Assembly (NCBI GenBank): GCA_001931905.2
Contig: MSJI02000210.1
Location: 1-30,376, forward strand
Source of the DNA: Cladosporium sp. IMV 00045
Lineage: Eukaryota > Ascomycota > Dothideomycetes > Cladosporiales > Cladosporiaceae
Reading direction: 5' to 3'
Length of the DNA stretch: 30,376 bases
How positions within the stretch are numbered: the stretch's first letter is position 1; every line of letters begins with the position of its first letter. A model generated the notes under the pieces. It was not told where the DNA came from and ran no database searches. It saw only the letters and a program-made list of their open reading frames with translations. Below, piece after piece: positions 1-8,989 of the stretch. A program made the position numbers and the translations under genes.

Positions 1-765
1 TACCTCTCGCAGTACTACGAGCTCGTCCTCTTCACCTCCGTGCCGATCGCCATGGCCGACCCGGTCATCAAGAAGCTCGACCCCTTCCACTTCATCATGT
101 GGCCGCTCGGCCGCGAGGCCACCAAATACGAGAACGGGCAGTACGTCAAGGACCTCGAGTACCTCAACCGCGACCTCAGCAAGACCATCATCATCGACAC
201 GCACGCACCCCACGTCAAGAACCAGCCCAACAACGCCATCGTCCTGCCCAAGTGGACCGGCGACCCCAAGGACCCGCACACCAAGGACCTCGTCGGCCTG
301 ATCCCCTTCCTGGAATACGTCGCGACCATGGGCATCGACGACGTGCGCCCTGTCATCAAGTCCTTCGAAGGCAAGGACGTGCCCGAGGAATTCATGCGCC
401 GCGAGAACGAGGCCCGCAAGCGCTTCCACGAGCAGCTCGAGCAGCAGAAGAGCAAGGCGCCCAAGTTCTCTCTGGGAGGCATGCTCGGCGCCAACCTGGG
501 CATCAAGGGCGACAAGATGGGCGGCGGCATGGTGCTCGCGGACGGCCAGAGCGTTTCCGAAGGTCTGGCGCAGGGCAAGATGCTCAGCGACCAGATCCGC
601 GAGCAGGGACAGAAGCAGTACGAGCACCTGGAGAAGCAGATCCGCGAGCACGGCGCGCAGTGGTTGAAGGAAGAGGAGGAGGAGACGAAGAAGATGATGG
701 ACGCGCAGGTCAAGGAGATGAAGAGCGGTGCCTTCTCTTGGTTCGGTGGTGGGAAGAAGGAGTAA
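1..765 (+). CDS. TIM50: TIM50, mitochondrial inner-membrane import translocase subunit (5' partial)
   Basis: Tim50 is the receptor subunit of the TIM23 complex; it faces the intermembrane space and passes presequence proteins from TOM to TIM23. The frame is open from base 1 and gives the last 254 residues. The visible part is the second half of the FCP1/HAD-like domain: YYELVLFTS at the window edge, then KDLEYLNRDLS, NAIVLPKWTGDPKD and LVGLIPFLEYVA, all typical of Tim50. A charged, Gln/Glu/Lys-rich C-terminal tail follows and ends in WFGGGKKE. The N-terminus, with targeting signal, membrane segment and first HAD motif, lies outside the window. Codons are strongly GC-ending, as expected of a highly expressed housekeeping gene. 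The gene is convergent with the malic enzyme. Identity is secure; only completeness is missing. Confidence 0.93.
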   Translation, partial: YLSQYYELVLFTSVPIAMADPVIKKLDPFHFIMWPLGREATKYENGQYVKDLEYLNRDLSKTIIIDTHAPHVKNQPNNAIVLPKWTGDPKDPHTKDLVGLIPFLEYVATMGIDDVRPVIKSFEGKDVPEEFMRRENEARKRFHEQLEQQKSKAPKFSLGGMLGANLGIKGDKMGGGMVLADGQSVSEGLAQGKMLSDQIREQGQKQYEHLEKQIREHGAQWLKEEEEETKKMMDAQVKEMKSGAFSWFGGGKKE

Positions 766-1178
766 GGAGATGGTACCTCTTAAAAGCACGACACGCTAAA
801 AGCACAGATCGAGGCTCTCGCGTCGGAAGATTTCTTCACTCTTGTACATCTCGGACGATTGGAAGCGCATGGAGAAGTGCATTTTTGGAGCGTCTTGTTT
901 CGAAGGGTGTTTGCTTTCGAAACGTCGTTTCGATTTTCCCTGCCTATGACTTGGTTTGATAGAAAGGGATTTGAAAGGGCGCATCCTTTATCATTATTAT
1001 TATTATGTAACACTAGCCGCTACGCACAGAGAAACACTTGTACATCATGGTTCTACCTTTGGCCGATTCTAATTTGGTCTTGTCACGTCACTGCTACAAC
1101 TGGAAAAAGAAAAGAAAAGAAAAAGAAGAAGAAAAAGATATCCAAGAACATTAACCACAATAACAAACCCCCAACACC
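766..1178. other. Convergent intergenic region (TIM50 / malic enzyme 3' ends)
   Basis: About 410 bp between two stop codons, presumably the two 3' UTRs. It holds a short ATT repeat near 991-1005 and an uninterrupted purine run at 1102-1138 (mostly AAAAG units), which would be a pyrimidine tract in the malic-enzyme transcript. No gene is supported here. Confidence 0.7.
1102..1138 (+). repeat. 37-nt homopurine (A/G) tract
   Basis: Every base from 1102 to 1138 is A or G. It lies about 40 bp beyond the malic-enzyme stop codon. This is low-complexity sequence between convergent genes, with no further function assigned. Confidence 0.85.
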
Positions 1179-3012
1179 TCAAACCTTCTTCAAAGGCCTA
1201 TACTCCGCCTCCCACATCTGCTCCCTAATCCACTCCTCCAACTTCTCTTCATCAACGCCCGGCACCTCCCTCCCCGCCACCCCCTCCCTAACCGCCTGCC
1301 TCACCACCGCCCGCGCAATCTTAACACTCACCTCCTTCACATCCGTGACATCGGGCAGCAATCCCGCGTCCGGGTCCCGCAGCGCAGGCGCCTGCGCCGC
1401 GAGCGCTTTGGTCGCTTCCACGAGCATCGAGGGCGTTATTAGCTTCGCGCCGGAGAGAACTGCCCCCAGTCCGATGCCCGGGAAGCAGGTGCTGTTGTTG
1501 CATTCGGCGATTTGGCGCGTGCGGTTGTTGGGGAGGGAGATGGGTGGGAAGGGTGAGCCGGTCGCGATGAGGGCGGTGTGGTTGGTCCAGGTGGAGAGGT
1601 CTTTTGGGTCCGCTGAGAGGTGGTGAAAGGTTAGTTTTCGGGTTTCTTCGGGGGTTTGGTTGAAGGGGGAAGGGGAAGGGGTTGACTTACCTTCGTGGAG
1701 ACGGGTGGGATTGCTCAAGGGGAAAATAATGGGTCGATCGACGTGGGAAGCCATTTCTTGCACGATTTCTTTGGTGAAGGATTTCGGTTTCGTCGATGTC
1801 CCGATCAGAACGTGTGGTTTGACTTGTTTGACGATGGAGAGGAGGGATTTGTTGTCCTCCTCGCTGGGCCATTCGCTGTCCTCGCGAGCGTAAGGGTGTT
1901 GAGCGGGCGTGAGATCGTCCTTCATCGATGCGAGGAGAATGCCTGGTTTGTCGACGCAGAAGATCTGTTTCCTGGCTTGGTCTTTATTCTTCCCGCTTTC
2001 GAGCGCTATGGCGTCTGTGATTTGGTCTGCGATGCCCGTGCCGGCGGTTCCGGAGCCGTACATGACGACGCGCAGGTCGGCCAGGGAGAGGTTGGCGACT
2101 TTGACGGCGGCGTAAAGGGCGGCGAGGGTGACGCAGCCGGTTCCTTGCACGTCGTCGTTGAAGCAGGGGATTTTGTCCGAGTGCTGGTCGAGGATGCGGC
2201 GGGCGTTGGGCAGGCCGAAGTCTTCGAAGTGGATGAGTGCTTTGGGGTAGCGTTTGCGCGCGGCGCTGATGAAGCGGTCGACGAAGGCGTCGTATTCCTC
2301 GCCGCGGATGCGTGGGCGTTGGAGGCCGAGGTAGAGTTTGTCGTTGAGGAGCTCGTGGTTGTCGGTGCCGGTATCGAGGATTACGGGGAGGGTGCGGCTG
2401 GGGTGGATGCCGGCGCAGAGAGTGTAGATGACTAGCTTTGCGATGGAGATTAGGATGCCGCCGACGCCTTGGTCGCCGATTCCGAGGATTTGCTCGCCGT
2501 CGCTGACGGCGATGATGTCGATGTCGTCTGGTGAGGCCCGTCTGTCCAGGATTGACTCGATGTCGTCGGGTTTGTCGATGGTGAGGAAGCAGCCTTCGGG
2601 CTTGCGGAATAGGCGGCTGTAGTTCGCGATTGCGTCTCCTTCGGTGGGCGTGTAGATGATTGGGAACATTTCCTTTAGATGTGTTTGGATCAACTTGAAG
2701 TAGAGCACTTCATTCTGCTCCTTCATCGATGTCATGAAGGTGTTTTTGCCGATCGCCGTGCTTCGGTCTTGGAACTGGTCATAGGCACGCTCGACCTGCT
2801 CGTCCAGCGAATGGACTCTCGATGGTAAGAGGCCATTGAGGGCAAACTCCTTTCGTTCCTGCTCATTGAAGGCTGAACCTTTGTTGAATGATGGGTCGTT
2901 GAGCAGCTCTTCGCCCTGCGGATTGTTAGAGCACGAACAGCTGGCTTGAACGTGAGACTCGAGTTACCTCAAGAGGGCATTCGCGAGGACCAGACTTCGA
3001 CCACGGAGTCAT
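1179..3012 (-). CDS. NAD(P)-dependent malic enzyme
   Basis: Oxidatively decarboxylates L-malate to pyruvate, yielding NAD(P)H. Exons on the minus strand: 3012-2968, 2915-1691 and 1612-1179, giving 567 residues. Intron 1 (2967-2916) has GTAACT and CTAAC signals. Intron 2 (1690-1613) is 78 bp, a multiple of three without a stop; removing it restores the family sequence NPTRLHE-ADPKDLSTW. Other landmarks are FPIIYTPTEGDAI, the malic domain with GIGDQGVGG, the metal-binding HFEDFG...FNDDVQGT segment, a Rossmann motif YGSGTAGTGIA, and NHTALIATGSPF. The ATG at 3012 is the first after an in-frame stop. The N-terminus (MTPWSKSGPRE) has no obvious mitochondrial presequence, so a cytosolic form is likely. 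Cofactor preference cannot be settled by eye. Confidence 0.92.
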
Positions 3013-3894
3013 GTTATCGATATGATCTGCAATCGAGTTTGGATGTTGTTGAAGTTGGGAGGTCGGTCAAGCTACAGGGCTGATGAACTGAAGCCCTGTC
3101 ATAGTCCGGCCTTGAGGTTGACGAAGCAATGATATACTTTAAGCTTAAACATCACTAAGCTCACCACCGCAATTTGTAACTCCGACATCATCATCATGAT
3201 CGAAATCATGATTTCACACAATGCTCGAAACGGGTTTGCACTCCTCGGTGCGGCGGAATAGGACCGAAAGGATATGACGTCACCGGAAGAATGTTTGGCA
3301 CGTCTGATGGATCGCATTGATCTGCACATGTGTCTTTTGTACATGTCTGTACACTACTGTACTTGTAACTGAGTTCAACGTCGTTGCGTGTAGCTTGTCG
3401 ATGTTCGCTCAGCTCACACCTTTGATTGTCGCGCTCACATGGCTTGGAGTACATGCTGAAGTTCATGCGATGATGAGCTGAACAGGTCTGCAAGCCACCA
3501 GACGTGCGTGTACTGCACTGGCTAAACCGCAGACCGGTTGCGATTGCTGGACATGTCTCTTCCATTCAGTGAGATTCAAGAAACATACAAAAACTGTACC
3601 ATGCAGTCAGCTTATTTTGCAGATTCATGGCTGGAGTTGAGCTGACTGTTTCCGGTTGCCTGCTGGAGTGACCATCTCCCCATAGCTATGTTGAACAAAA
3701 TGTATGTTGGACCTGTTCATTGGCATGGACATAAATGCAAGCATGGCTGGCTGGAATGAGATGCTCGAATCTTCACACCTCCTCTTCCAGATCGCCAAAG
3801 GTTACCTTCGCCTCAGCGGTGTTGTGAGTCTCAGCATCGCATCGAGGTCGCAGCTGTAGACAAGCTCTCGACACAATCTTAGTAGACTGTCACA
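3013..3894. other. Divergent intergenic region (malic enzyme / HET gene)
   Basis: About 880 bp that must hold the promoters of both flanking genes. Minus-strand open frames of 81 and 119 codons lie here but have no recognisable domain. At 3193-3212 the 8-bp palindrome ATCATGAT occurs twice, four bases apart. No TATA box or RNA gene was recognised. Confidence 0.6.
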
Positions 3895-5656
3895 ATGTCA
3901 AAAGGTCTGCCAAAGATGCAACCGGTTGGGGCCCTTTGTCCCCTGGAACACTCGGAATGTCAAATCCGGCTGCTGAAGTTCGTCTCGCTGGTCGGAGAAG
4001 AGTTTCCCAAAGTCACCCTCGAGGTTTTCTCAACAGCAGAAGCATTCTCAGTAGAAAGTGCATTGCGATACCATGCCATCTCTTATACCTGGGGTGCAAG
4101 AAACCCACAGCAATCGATTTCTGTGAGCACCGGAGAGTTGCAGGTGAATCTAAACTGCCGAAAAGCTCCTGTCCAGGCCCAACGATGTGTTTGGGCCCAA
4201 AAGCAGACCCAAAATCAAGAAGATGCTGCGGATGATTACTACTGGATCGATGCGATTTGTATTGATCAACAGAATCGCCAGGAGAAGGCCGACCAGGTTC
4301 AACTGATGGGAGAAATATACGACAACGCAGTGCAAGTTCTTTCCTGTATAGGAGACGAGGCAGACAACAGCGACCTTGTGATGGACATGTTGCAGAGTGC
4401 TCCCGACAATCTGATTGGAGAAGAGTGGCCTGGACAAGAATTTGGCTCGCGAGCATTAGGATGGCTGAGAGAGAAATCCGCAACCGACATCGAGAATGTC
4501 AGCGCCGCACTGAAGTTCATTCTCGAGAGAGAATATTTCAACAGGGTCTGGATCTTGCAAGAAGTTTTCCGCAAACAGTCGAGGACGATGCTCTTGTGCG
4601 GACAGCGCTATGTGTATTCCAAGGCACTCTTCGCCCTGAAACGTGCGTTCTTCTATGCAAACCAGAAAGGGTTCGGCTTTGATGAAATAAGGCAGCTCTT
4701 GAAGAACTTAGGTGTGGTCGGAGAGCAATTCGAGGCTATCGGCGAGCAGTGGGCTAGATACGAACATCCAACCCAACCCGCAAGCTTCCTGGTCGATGTG
4801 AGCTTTCCAGGGCAAAGGTTCAGCAACTCAACCAATGGCTGGACCACAGAAGATGGCAAAGATGGCTTGGAGGAGGTCTTGGACATGGCGTCTGACTTTG
4901 GTTGTTCAGATGCCAGAGACAAAATCTATGGAACGCTCCAACTCGTTGATTGGCAGTCACGAGCGGAAATTCACCCTAACTACGACAAATCGCGCTTCGA
5001 GCTGGCGCTCGAGGTCTTGACAAATGGATGGTCTCTTGACAAGTATCCAGATTTCACGAAAGTTTTACGCCTACCGGGCATTTTCAGATTCTTTGAGAGA
5101 TCTCAACGATCGGATCAACTGGATCACTTTGAGGAGACAAAGCAAGCGATTCTGAAACGCTACCAAGCACCCGCAAGCCAGGCCGACCAGACGCGAGATA
5201 TGCGTTGCTTGCGCCCTCGATGGAAGGAAGTTGACATGAACAATTTGATGTCGAAGGAATCGCTGATCTCTATGACCGACACGCGCGTCGAAGAAGACAC
5301 CCGCGCTCTGATCGCAAGCCCCGACGATGGCGAAGAAGTCGAAAAGACTCCTTCGCTTAGGTACCTTGTCCAGGATTACCCCAAAAAGCGCCAAATACAG
5401 CATCGTTATTTTTGTGAAGCCAAGTGATGGCAGCGAACTACGAATCACTGCCGTGCACCTTTGCGAAGTCAGCGAGGCCCTTCGTCTTGGAGTACAGTCT
5501 TTCAATCTATTTCTTGCTCCTCAGGATGCCTTGATGATTGCATTCGTGGCGGCCTCTGTGATGGAAGGGCGAGTACCGGACGTGTCATCGTTTCTAGGGG
5601 ATCTGGGGCGTCTGAACCATCGGTTTTTGTCTTATGCGCAGGCGTTGTTGTCATGA
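3895..5656 (+). CDS. HET-domain (heterokaryon incompatibility) protein
   Basis: HET proteins act in non-self recognition and programmed cell death in filamentous fungi; the partner here is unknown. The HET core spans roughly residues 59-225: YHAISYTWG, then YYWIDAICIDQQNRQEKADQ at 115-134, MGEIYDNA, and RVWILQEV, in the family order. The ATG at 3895 has a favourable CACAATG context. Read straight through, the frame stops at 5427 (510 residues). A donor AG|GTACCT at 5361, with acceptors at 5433 (73-bp intron) or 5400 (40 bp), moves to a frame open to 5656. The preferred model 3895-5360 plus 5434-5656 gives 562 residues and a new hydrophobic C-terminus. No clear branch site is visible, so that junction is tentative. 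No second death-inducing domain is recognised. Confidence 0.85.
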
Positions 5657-6379
5657 AGAGGCGTGATCATGGAAAAAGAGCTTTCAAATTGTTGAAGAAG
5701 TCGCTTAGGTAGCTTCCATGAGAATTCAATATGCACATTGGCATTTAAATGTTATTCCCCTAGGCTCTCAAGATAGATTAGCCCATTTTCGCTGCTTCTA
5801 GGGGACATCATCGGGGAGATGTCTTCTATCAAGTATCCTGCGATGTGTTGTTCGTTGATTTGTGGAGGACGATCGGACTTGAGCTGGTGTTGTCGCAGCA
5901 TAGAGACAAATGTTCACGCGAAGATGTCATATCATGCAGTCTTTCTGCGGGACATAGCACGTGGGGCGTAGGAGCAACACTACATGGATGAAGAAGTGCC
6001 AGTCATCTTGGCATGACGGCTGCCAAGATTGCCTATCTGCTTGCTATCTGATGTTCTACGGCCATGCAGCCTCCCTCACCCAACCACGTGGGGTATTTCC
6101 TGTGTTTGAGTGCTGGTGATAACACAAAAGCCGAGCCCGTCTAGAAGGAAGGTCGAGCAAGCTACTTCCTGCGTGCGCGAGTGATCACATCACTCCTTCC
6201 TTTATAGGTTTTGATCAACGACGATCTTGACAGCGAGGTCGGCTTAAACTGTTCAGAGAGTAAATGATTTACATCTTATATATCCTCTTCTCAAGGTAGG
6301 ACTTGTCAGAAACTCCCAGTCCGTCTCATTAAACACCCGCAGAGCCCGGAGGGAACTCTGTGATCTCTTTGTCCCATTT
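5657..6379. other. Intergenic region upstream of the secreted phosphatase-like gene
   Basis: About 720 bp between the HET gene and the next ATG. It contains a CACGTG E-box near 6088 and a TATA-like element near 6277. No further gene, RNA or repeat is recognised. Confidence 0.55.
6277..6284 (+). promoter_or_regulatory. TATA-like element of the Ig/EEP gene
   Basis: TTATATAT about 95 bp before the ATG at 6380, a plausible core-promoter position for a fungal gene. Only the motif is seen; the transcription start is unknown. Confidence 0.45.
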
Positions 6380-7654
6380 ATGAGCATGTATGCTTCAACG
6401 GCAACAGTCCTGGCCTTCTGGTCTACAACCAGCGCCGCAGCCTCGATTCCGTTCACAAGTTCAACTGCTGTTCGCCGACAAGAATACGGTTTCGCGTCCG
6501 AGAGTCTTTATTTTCCCGTTGCAAATGCCACCTTGAAAAATGCTAGAGTCGGGGAGCAATATGAAGCCAGCATGGCAGGCCTGGTGATCGGACAAAGGAA
6601 TGAGACGGCATCGTTCGAGAAGGTGAACGGTGAAGGATGGATTGCGGTCAGCTCTGACGGCACGATTTCGGGCACACCAATCGGTGGCGGCGAAGGTGTC
6701 GCTGAAGTCGAAATCCGGGCGACGGATGATGAAGCATCTGCAGCGACGATCCGACTCACGGTCCCAGTTCGCGGTGCTGGCGAAGTCTTGAACGAGCAAC
6801 TAGGTGTCATGTCGTACAACCTTTGGTTCGGAGGCTCGAACGTCAACAACTACCACGAGAAGCAGATGCGCTTCATCTTGGAATCCGGTGCCGACGTTAT
6901 CGGCCTGCAAGAGTCAGTCGAGGGAGGCCACGCTCAACGATTGGCTAAGGCGCTCGGGTGGGATATATTGCAAACCAATCAAACTGCGGCCATCATCAGC
7001 CGCTATCCCATCGTGGAAGAATATGGACAGATCAACGTCTCCGGGGGCGTACGCATCAACCTGAACGGCGCCAGCGAGGACAGAAAAGAGATCAACTTCT
7101 GGAACTCGCATTTGACAGCCTATCCGTATGGAGTGTATGGCTTTTGCTTTGACAACGGCACGAAGGAGGATGTGTTAGCGACAGAAGCCGAATCTGGACG
7201 GACTCCTCAGATGGCTGAGCTCCTTGAGACCATGTCCGCCCAGCTGCAAAATGCCAAGAGTACGCCTGTTTTGCTCACGGGCGACATGAACGCACCTTCA
7301 CACCTGGACTGGACTGAAGGTCTCCGTGAGGAACATTGTGGTGTTGCAGACTTTGGGTGGCCCACGTCCGTTCTGCCCGAACAGGCAGGCTTGATCGACA
7401 CTTACCGCGTCGCGCATCCTGATCCAGTCCAGCAGGAGGGCGTAACCTGGTCGCCGCTGTACCCTTTCAACGAAGGCATCACCGGTGATCCCGAGCCGCA
7501 GAGTCGAATAGACTTCGTGTATGCGACACAGCAATTGGAGGTGCTCAGCTCGGAGACACTGCTTGTCGGCGACCCAGAGCCATATCCTAACCACGAAGAT
7601 AATGAGTGGACAAGCGATCACAGAGCAGTTCTGGCCTGGTTTGGATTGCCTTGA
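6380..7654 (+). CDS. Secreted protein: putative Ig-like domain plus endonuclease/exonuclease/phosphatase domain
   Basis: One exon, 424 residues. Residues 1-22 form a hydrophobic Ala/Ser-rich signal peptide, so the product is probably extracellular. Residues about 42-131 resemble a bacterial/fungal putative Ig (He_PIG) module, with WIAVSSDGTISGTP as its hallmark. Residues 140-424 form the EEP fold with its metal and catalytic residues in order: N147 (SYNLW), E178 (GLQES), H244, D302 and N304 (LTGDMNAPSH), D378 (RIDFVY), D413-H414 (TSDH). All key residues are present, so it should be active. EEP enzymes include DNases, sphingomyelinases and inositol phosphatases; the substrate cannot be assigned. 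The Ig part may bind a surface or substrate. Cysteines are few for a secreted protein. Confidence 0.87.
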   Translation: MSMYASTATVLAFWSTTSAAASIPFTSSTAVRRQEYGFASESLYFPVANATLKNARVGEQYEASMAGLVIGQRNETASFEKVNGEGWIAVSSDGTISGTPIGGGEGVAEVEIRATDDEASAATIRLTVPVRGAGEVLNEQLGVMSYNLWFGGSNVNNYHEKQMRFILESGADVIGLQESVEGGHAQRLAKALGWDILQTNQTAAIISRYPIVEEYGQINVSGGVRINLNGASEDRKEINFWNSHLTAYPYGVYGFCFDNGTKEDVLATEAESGRTPQMAELLETMSAQLQNAKSTPVLLTGDMNAPSHLDWTEGLREEHCGVADFGWPTSVLPEQAGLIDTYRVAHPDPVQQEGVTWSPLYPFNEGITGDPEPQSRIDFVYATQQLEVLSSETLLVGDPEPYPNHEDNEWTSDHRAVLAWFGLP

Positions 7655-7990
7655 ATGGCTGCAGTGCCGGGACAGACATCTTGATATTTTGTTCGAGATG
7701 GCACAGCATCCATGAGTATAGTGTGTAGGAAACAAAAGTAATTTAGGTATGCAAAGACAACGAAGCTTTGGAATCCTTCCCGGCATTTTACGGGTGCTGC
7801 TCCAACCCGAAATCTCCGGTCACGTGCCCAATCCAGACCAATGCTCAACTTCGACGTCCACATTCTTACTACCTTTCCTTTGTTTGATCCTCAATACGTC
7901 CACCGCCTTCTCAGTTCATCGGACTGGGAGTTTCCCTCTCTGCGGAAGCTCGAAATGGTCACGTAGCACACGCTGAGGCATGGTTGCCTC

Positions 7991-8034
7991 GTTGAGCTGC
8001 CGGGCGGCTATATATATATGAGGGGCAGCTCAAC
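7991..8034. repeat. Perfect 11-bp inverted repeat flanking a TATA box
   Basis: The left arm GTTGAGCTGCC (7991-8001) is the exact reverse complement of the right arm GGCAGCTCAAC (8024-8034). The 22-bp spacer contains the alternating TATATATATA run. It lies 67-110 bp upstream of the GST ATG. It could be a two-fold symmetric operator or could extrude as a cruciform. Confidence 0.9.
8009..8019 (+). promoter_or_regulatory. TATA box of the GST gene
   Basis: TATATATATAT about 82 bp upstream of the ATG at 8101, in the loop of the inverted repeat. This is the strongest TATA element in the left half of the window. Confidence 0.65.
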
Positions 8035-8100
8035 TCCTTTTGCAAGGCAAGTACAATGCTCAGATCACCAAGATACGCAAGATCTTCAATACAATCCAAC

Positions 8101-8825
8101 ATGGCGTCTTTCACTCTATACGGTTCTCGCGGATCGACCTGCACAGATCGCGTTCGCCTTACCCTTGCCGAAGGCGGCTTCACCAATTACGAGCTTGTCT
8201 TTCTCAATCTGCCAAAAGGGGAACAGAGAGTCAGTAACTTTAAATTGAAGAAGACACGACTCGAGGATACTAACATATATCTTAGTCTGAAGAGTATAAG
8301 AAACGGCACCCTTGGGGCAAAGTGCCGGCGATCACCTTTCCCGACGGATTCACTCTCTACGAAAGTCGCGCCATTTGCAAATACCTCACGAAGAAGTATG
8401 CCTTCCCATTGGTACCTCATGACTCCGAGATGGAAGCCACGGGGCTTCTTGAGCAAGCCCAGGCCGTAGAGGTCGCATACTTCGCGGACGCCGCTGGGAA
8501 GATTGGTTTCGAGAAACATGTCAAACTGTTTTTGGGGCTGCCTGTCAACGACCTTGTGGTCGCGGAAGCTGAACAAACGCTGAAAACATTCTTCGGCATC
8601 GCCGAAAACCTCTTGCAGCATCAGGCATACATGGCTGGCAATGAGTTCACCCTCGTGGATATTTACTATATCCCACTGATTCAAAGACTTTTCGCTTGTG
8701 GATACGGAGACCTCATAGCCAGTCGCGAGGCGGTGGATGCTTGGTGGAATCGGTGCATCAATCGCCCAGCAATCAAGGAGATGCTGGACAGTGACAGAAA
8801 AGCAGCAGCAGCAGCAGGGAAGTGA
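8101..8825 (+). CDS. Glutathione S-transferase, phi-like (GstF type)
   Basis: Conjugates glutathione to electrophiles in cytosolic detoxification. Exons 8101-8229 and 8286-8825 give 222 residues. The 56-bp intron has GTCAGT, a CTAAC branch site and TTAG, and phase is zero. The N-terminal thioredoxin-like domain (1-80) carries GSTCTDRVRLTLAEGG with the phi-type catalytic Ser at 12, then the glutathione-binding GKVP (54-57) and ESR (69-71). The all-alpha C-terminal domain carries MAGNEFTLVDIYYIPL, the usual N-capping and hydrophobic staple region. It ends in a short poly-Ala coded by repeated GCA. An upstream in-frame ATG at 8056 would add 15 residues not expected in the family, so 8101 is preferred. 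It is convergent with the UNC93-like gene. Confidence 0.9.
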
Positions 8826-8989
8826 GCTTGTGTATTCAATGGTTACTGCAGTGCTTCTCAGGATGTCTTGGCGACTGTTTTGCAATTAATGATTTCTTGA
8901 GTATGATGTTAATCTTACTTCTAATGCTTAATGAATCTACTCCCAGAAAACACGCTCAATTCGATTTTCGCTTTTAGACTCTCCGTCGC

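Larger units (their letters stand above)
7655..8100. promoter_or_regulatory. Intergenic region and promoter of the GST gene
   Basis: About 445 bp carrying the 3' end of the EEP gene and the GST promoter. It has a CACGTG near 7821 and, close to the GST start, a TATA box enclosed by an inverted repeat (listed separately). Confidence 0.6.

Noticed and set aside
99..959. Plus-strand Arg/Pro-rich open frame of 286 codons, and the minus-strand frame 15-713
   Set aside because: Both are shadows of GC-rich TIM50 coding sequence; composition is biased and no domain is seen.
1695..2435. Plus-strand open frame of 246 codons antisense to the malic enzyme
   Set aside because: Val/Gly/Glu-rich shadow of a conserved coding region on the other strand.
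3206..3565. Minus-strand open frame of 119 codons in the malic enzyme/HET gap
   Set aside because: No recognisable domain, Cys/His-rich random-like composition, no splice partners.
8056..8100. Upstream ATG that extends the GST by 15 residues
   Set aside because: GST proteins start just before the first beta strand; MASFTLYG at 8101 fits the family.
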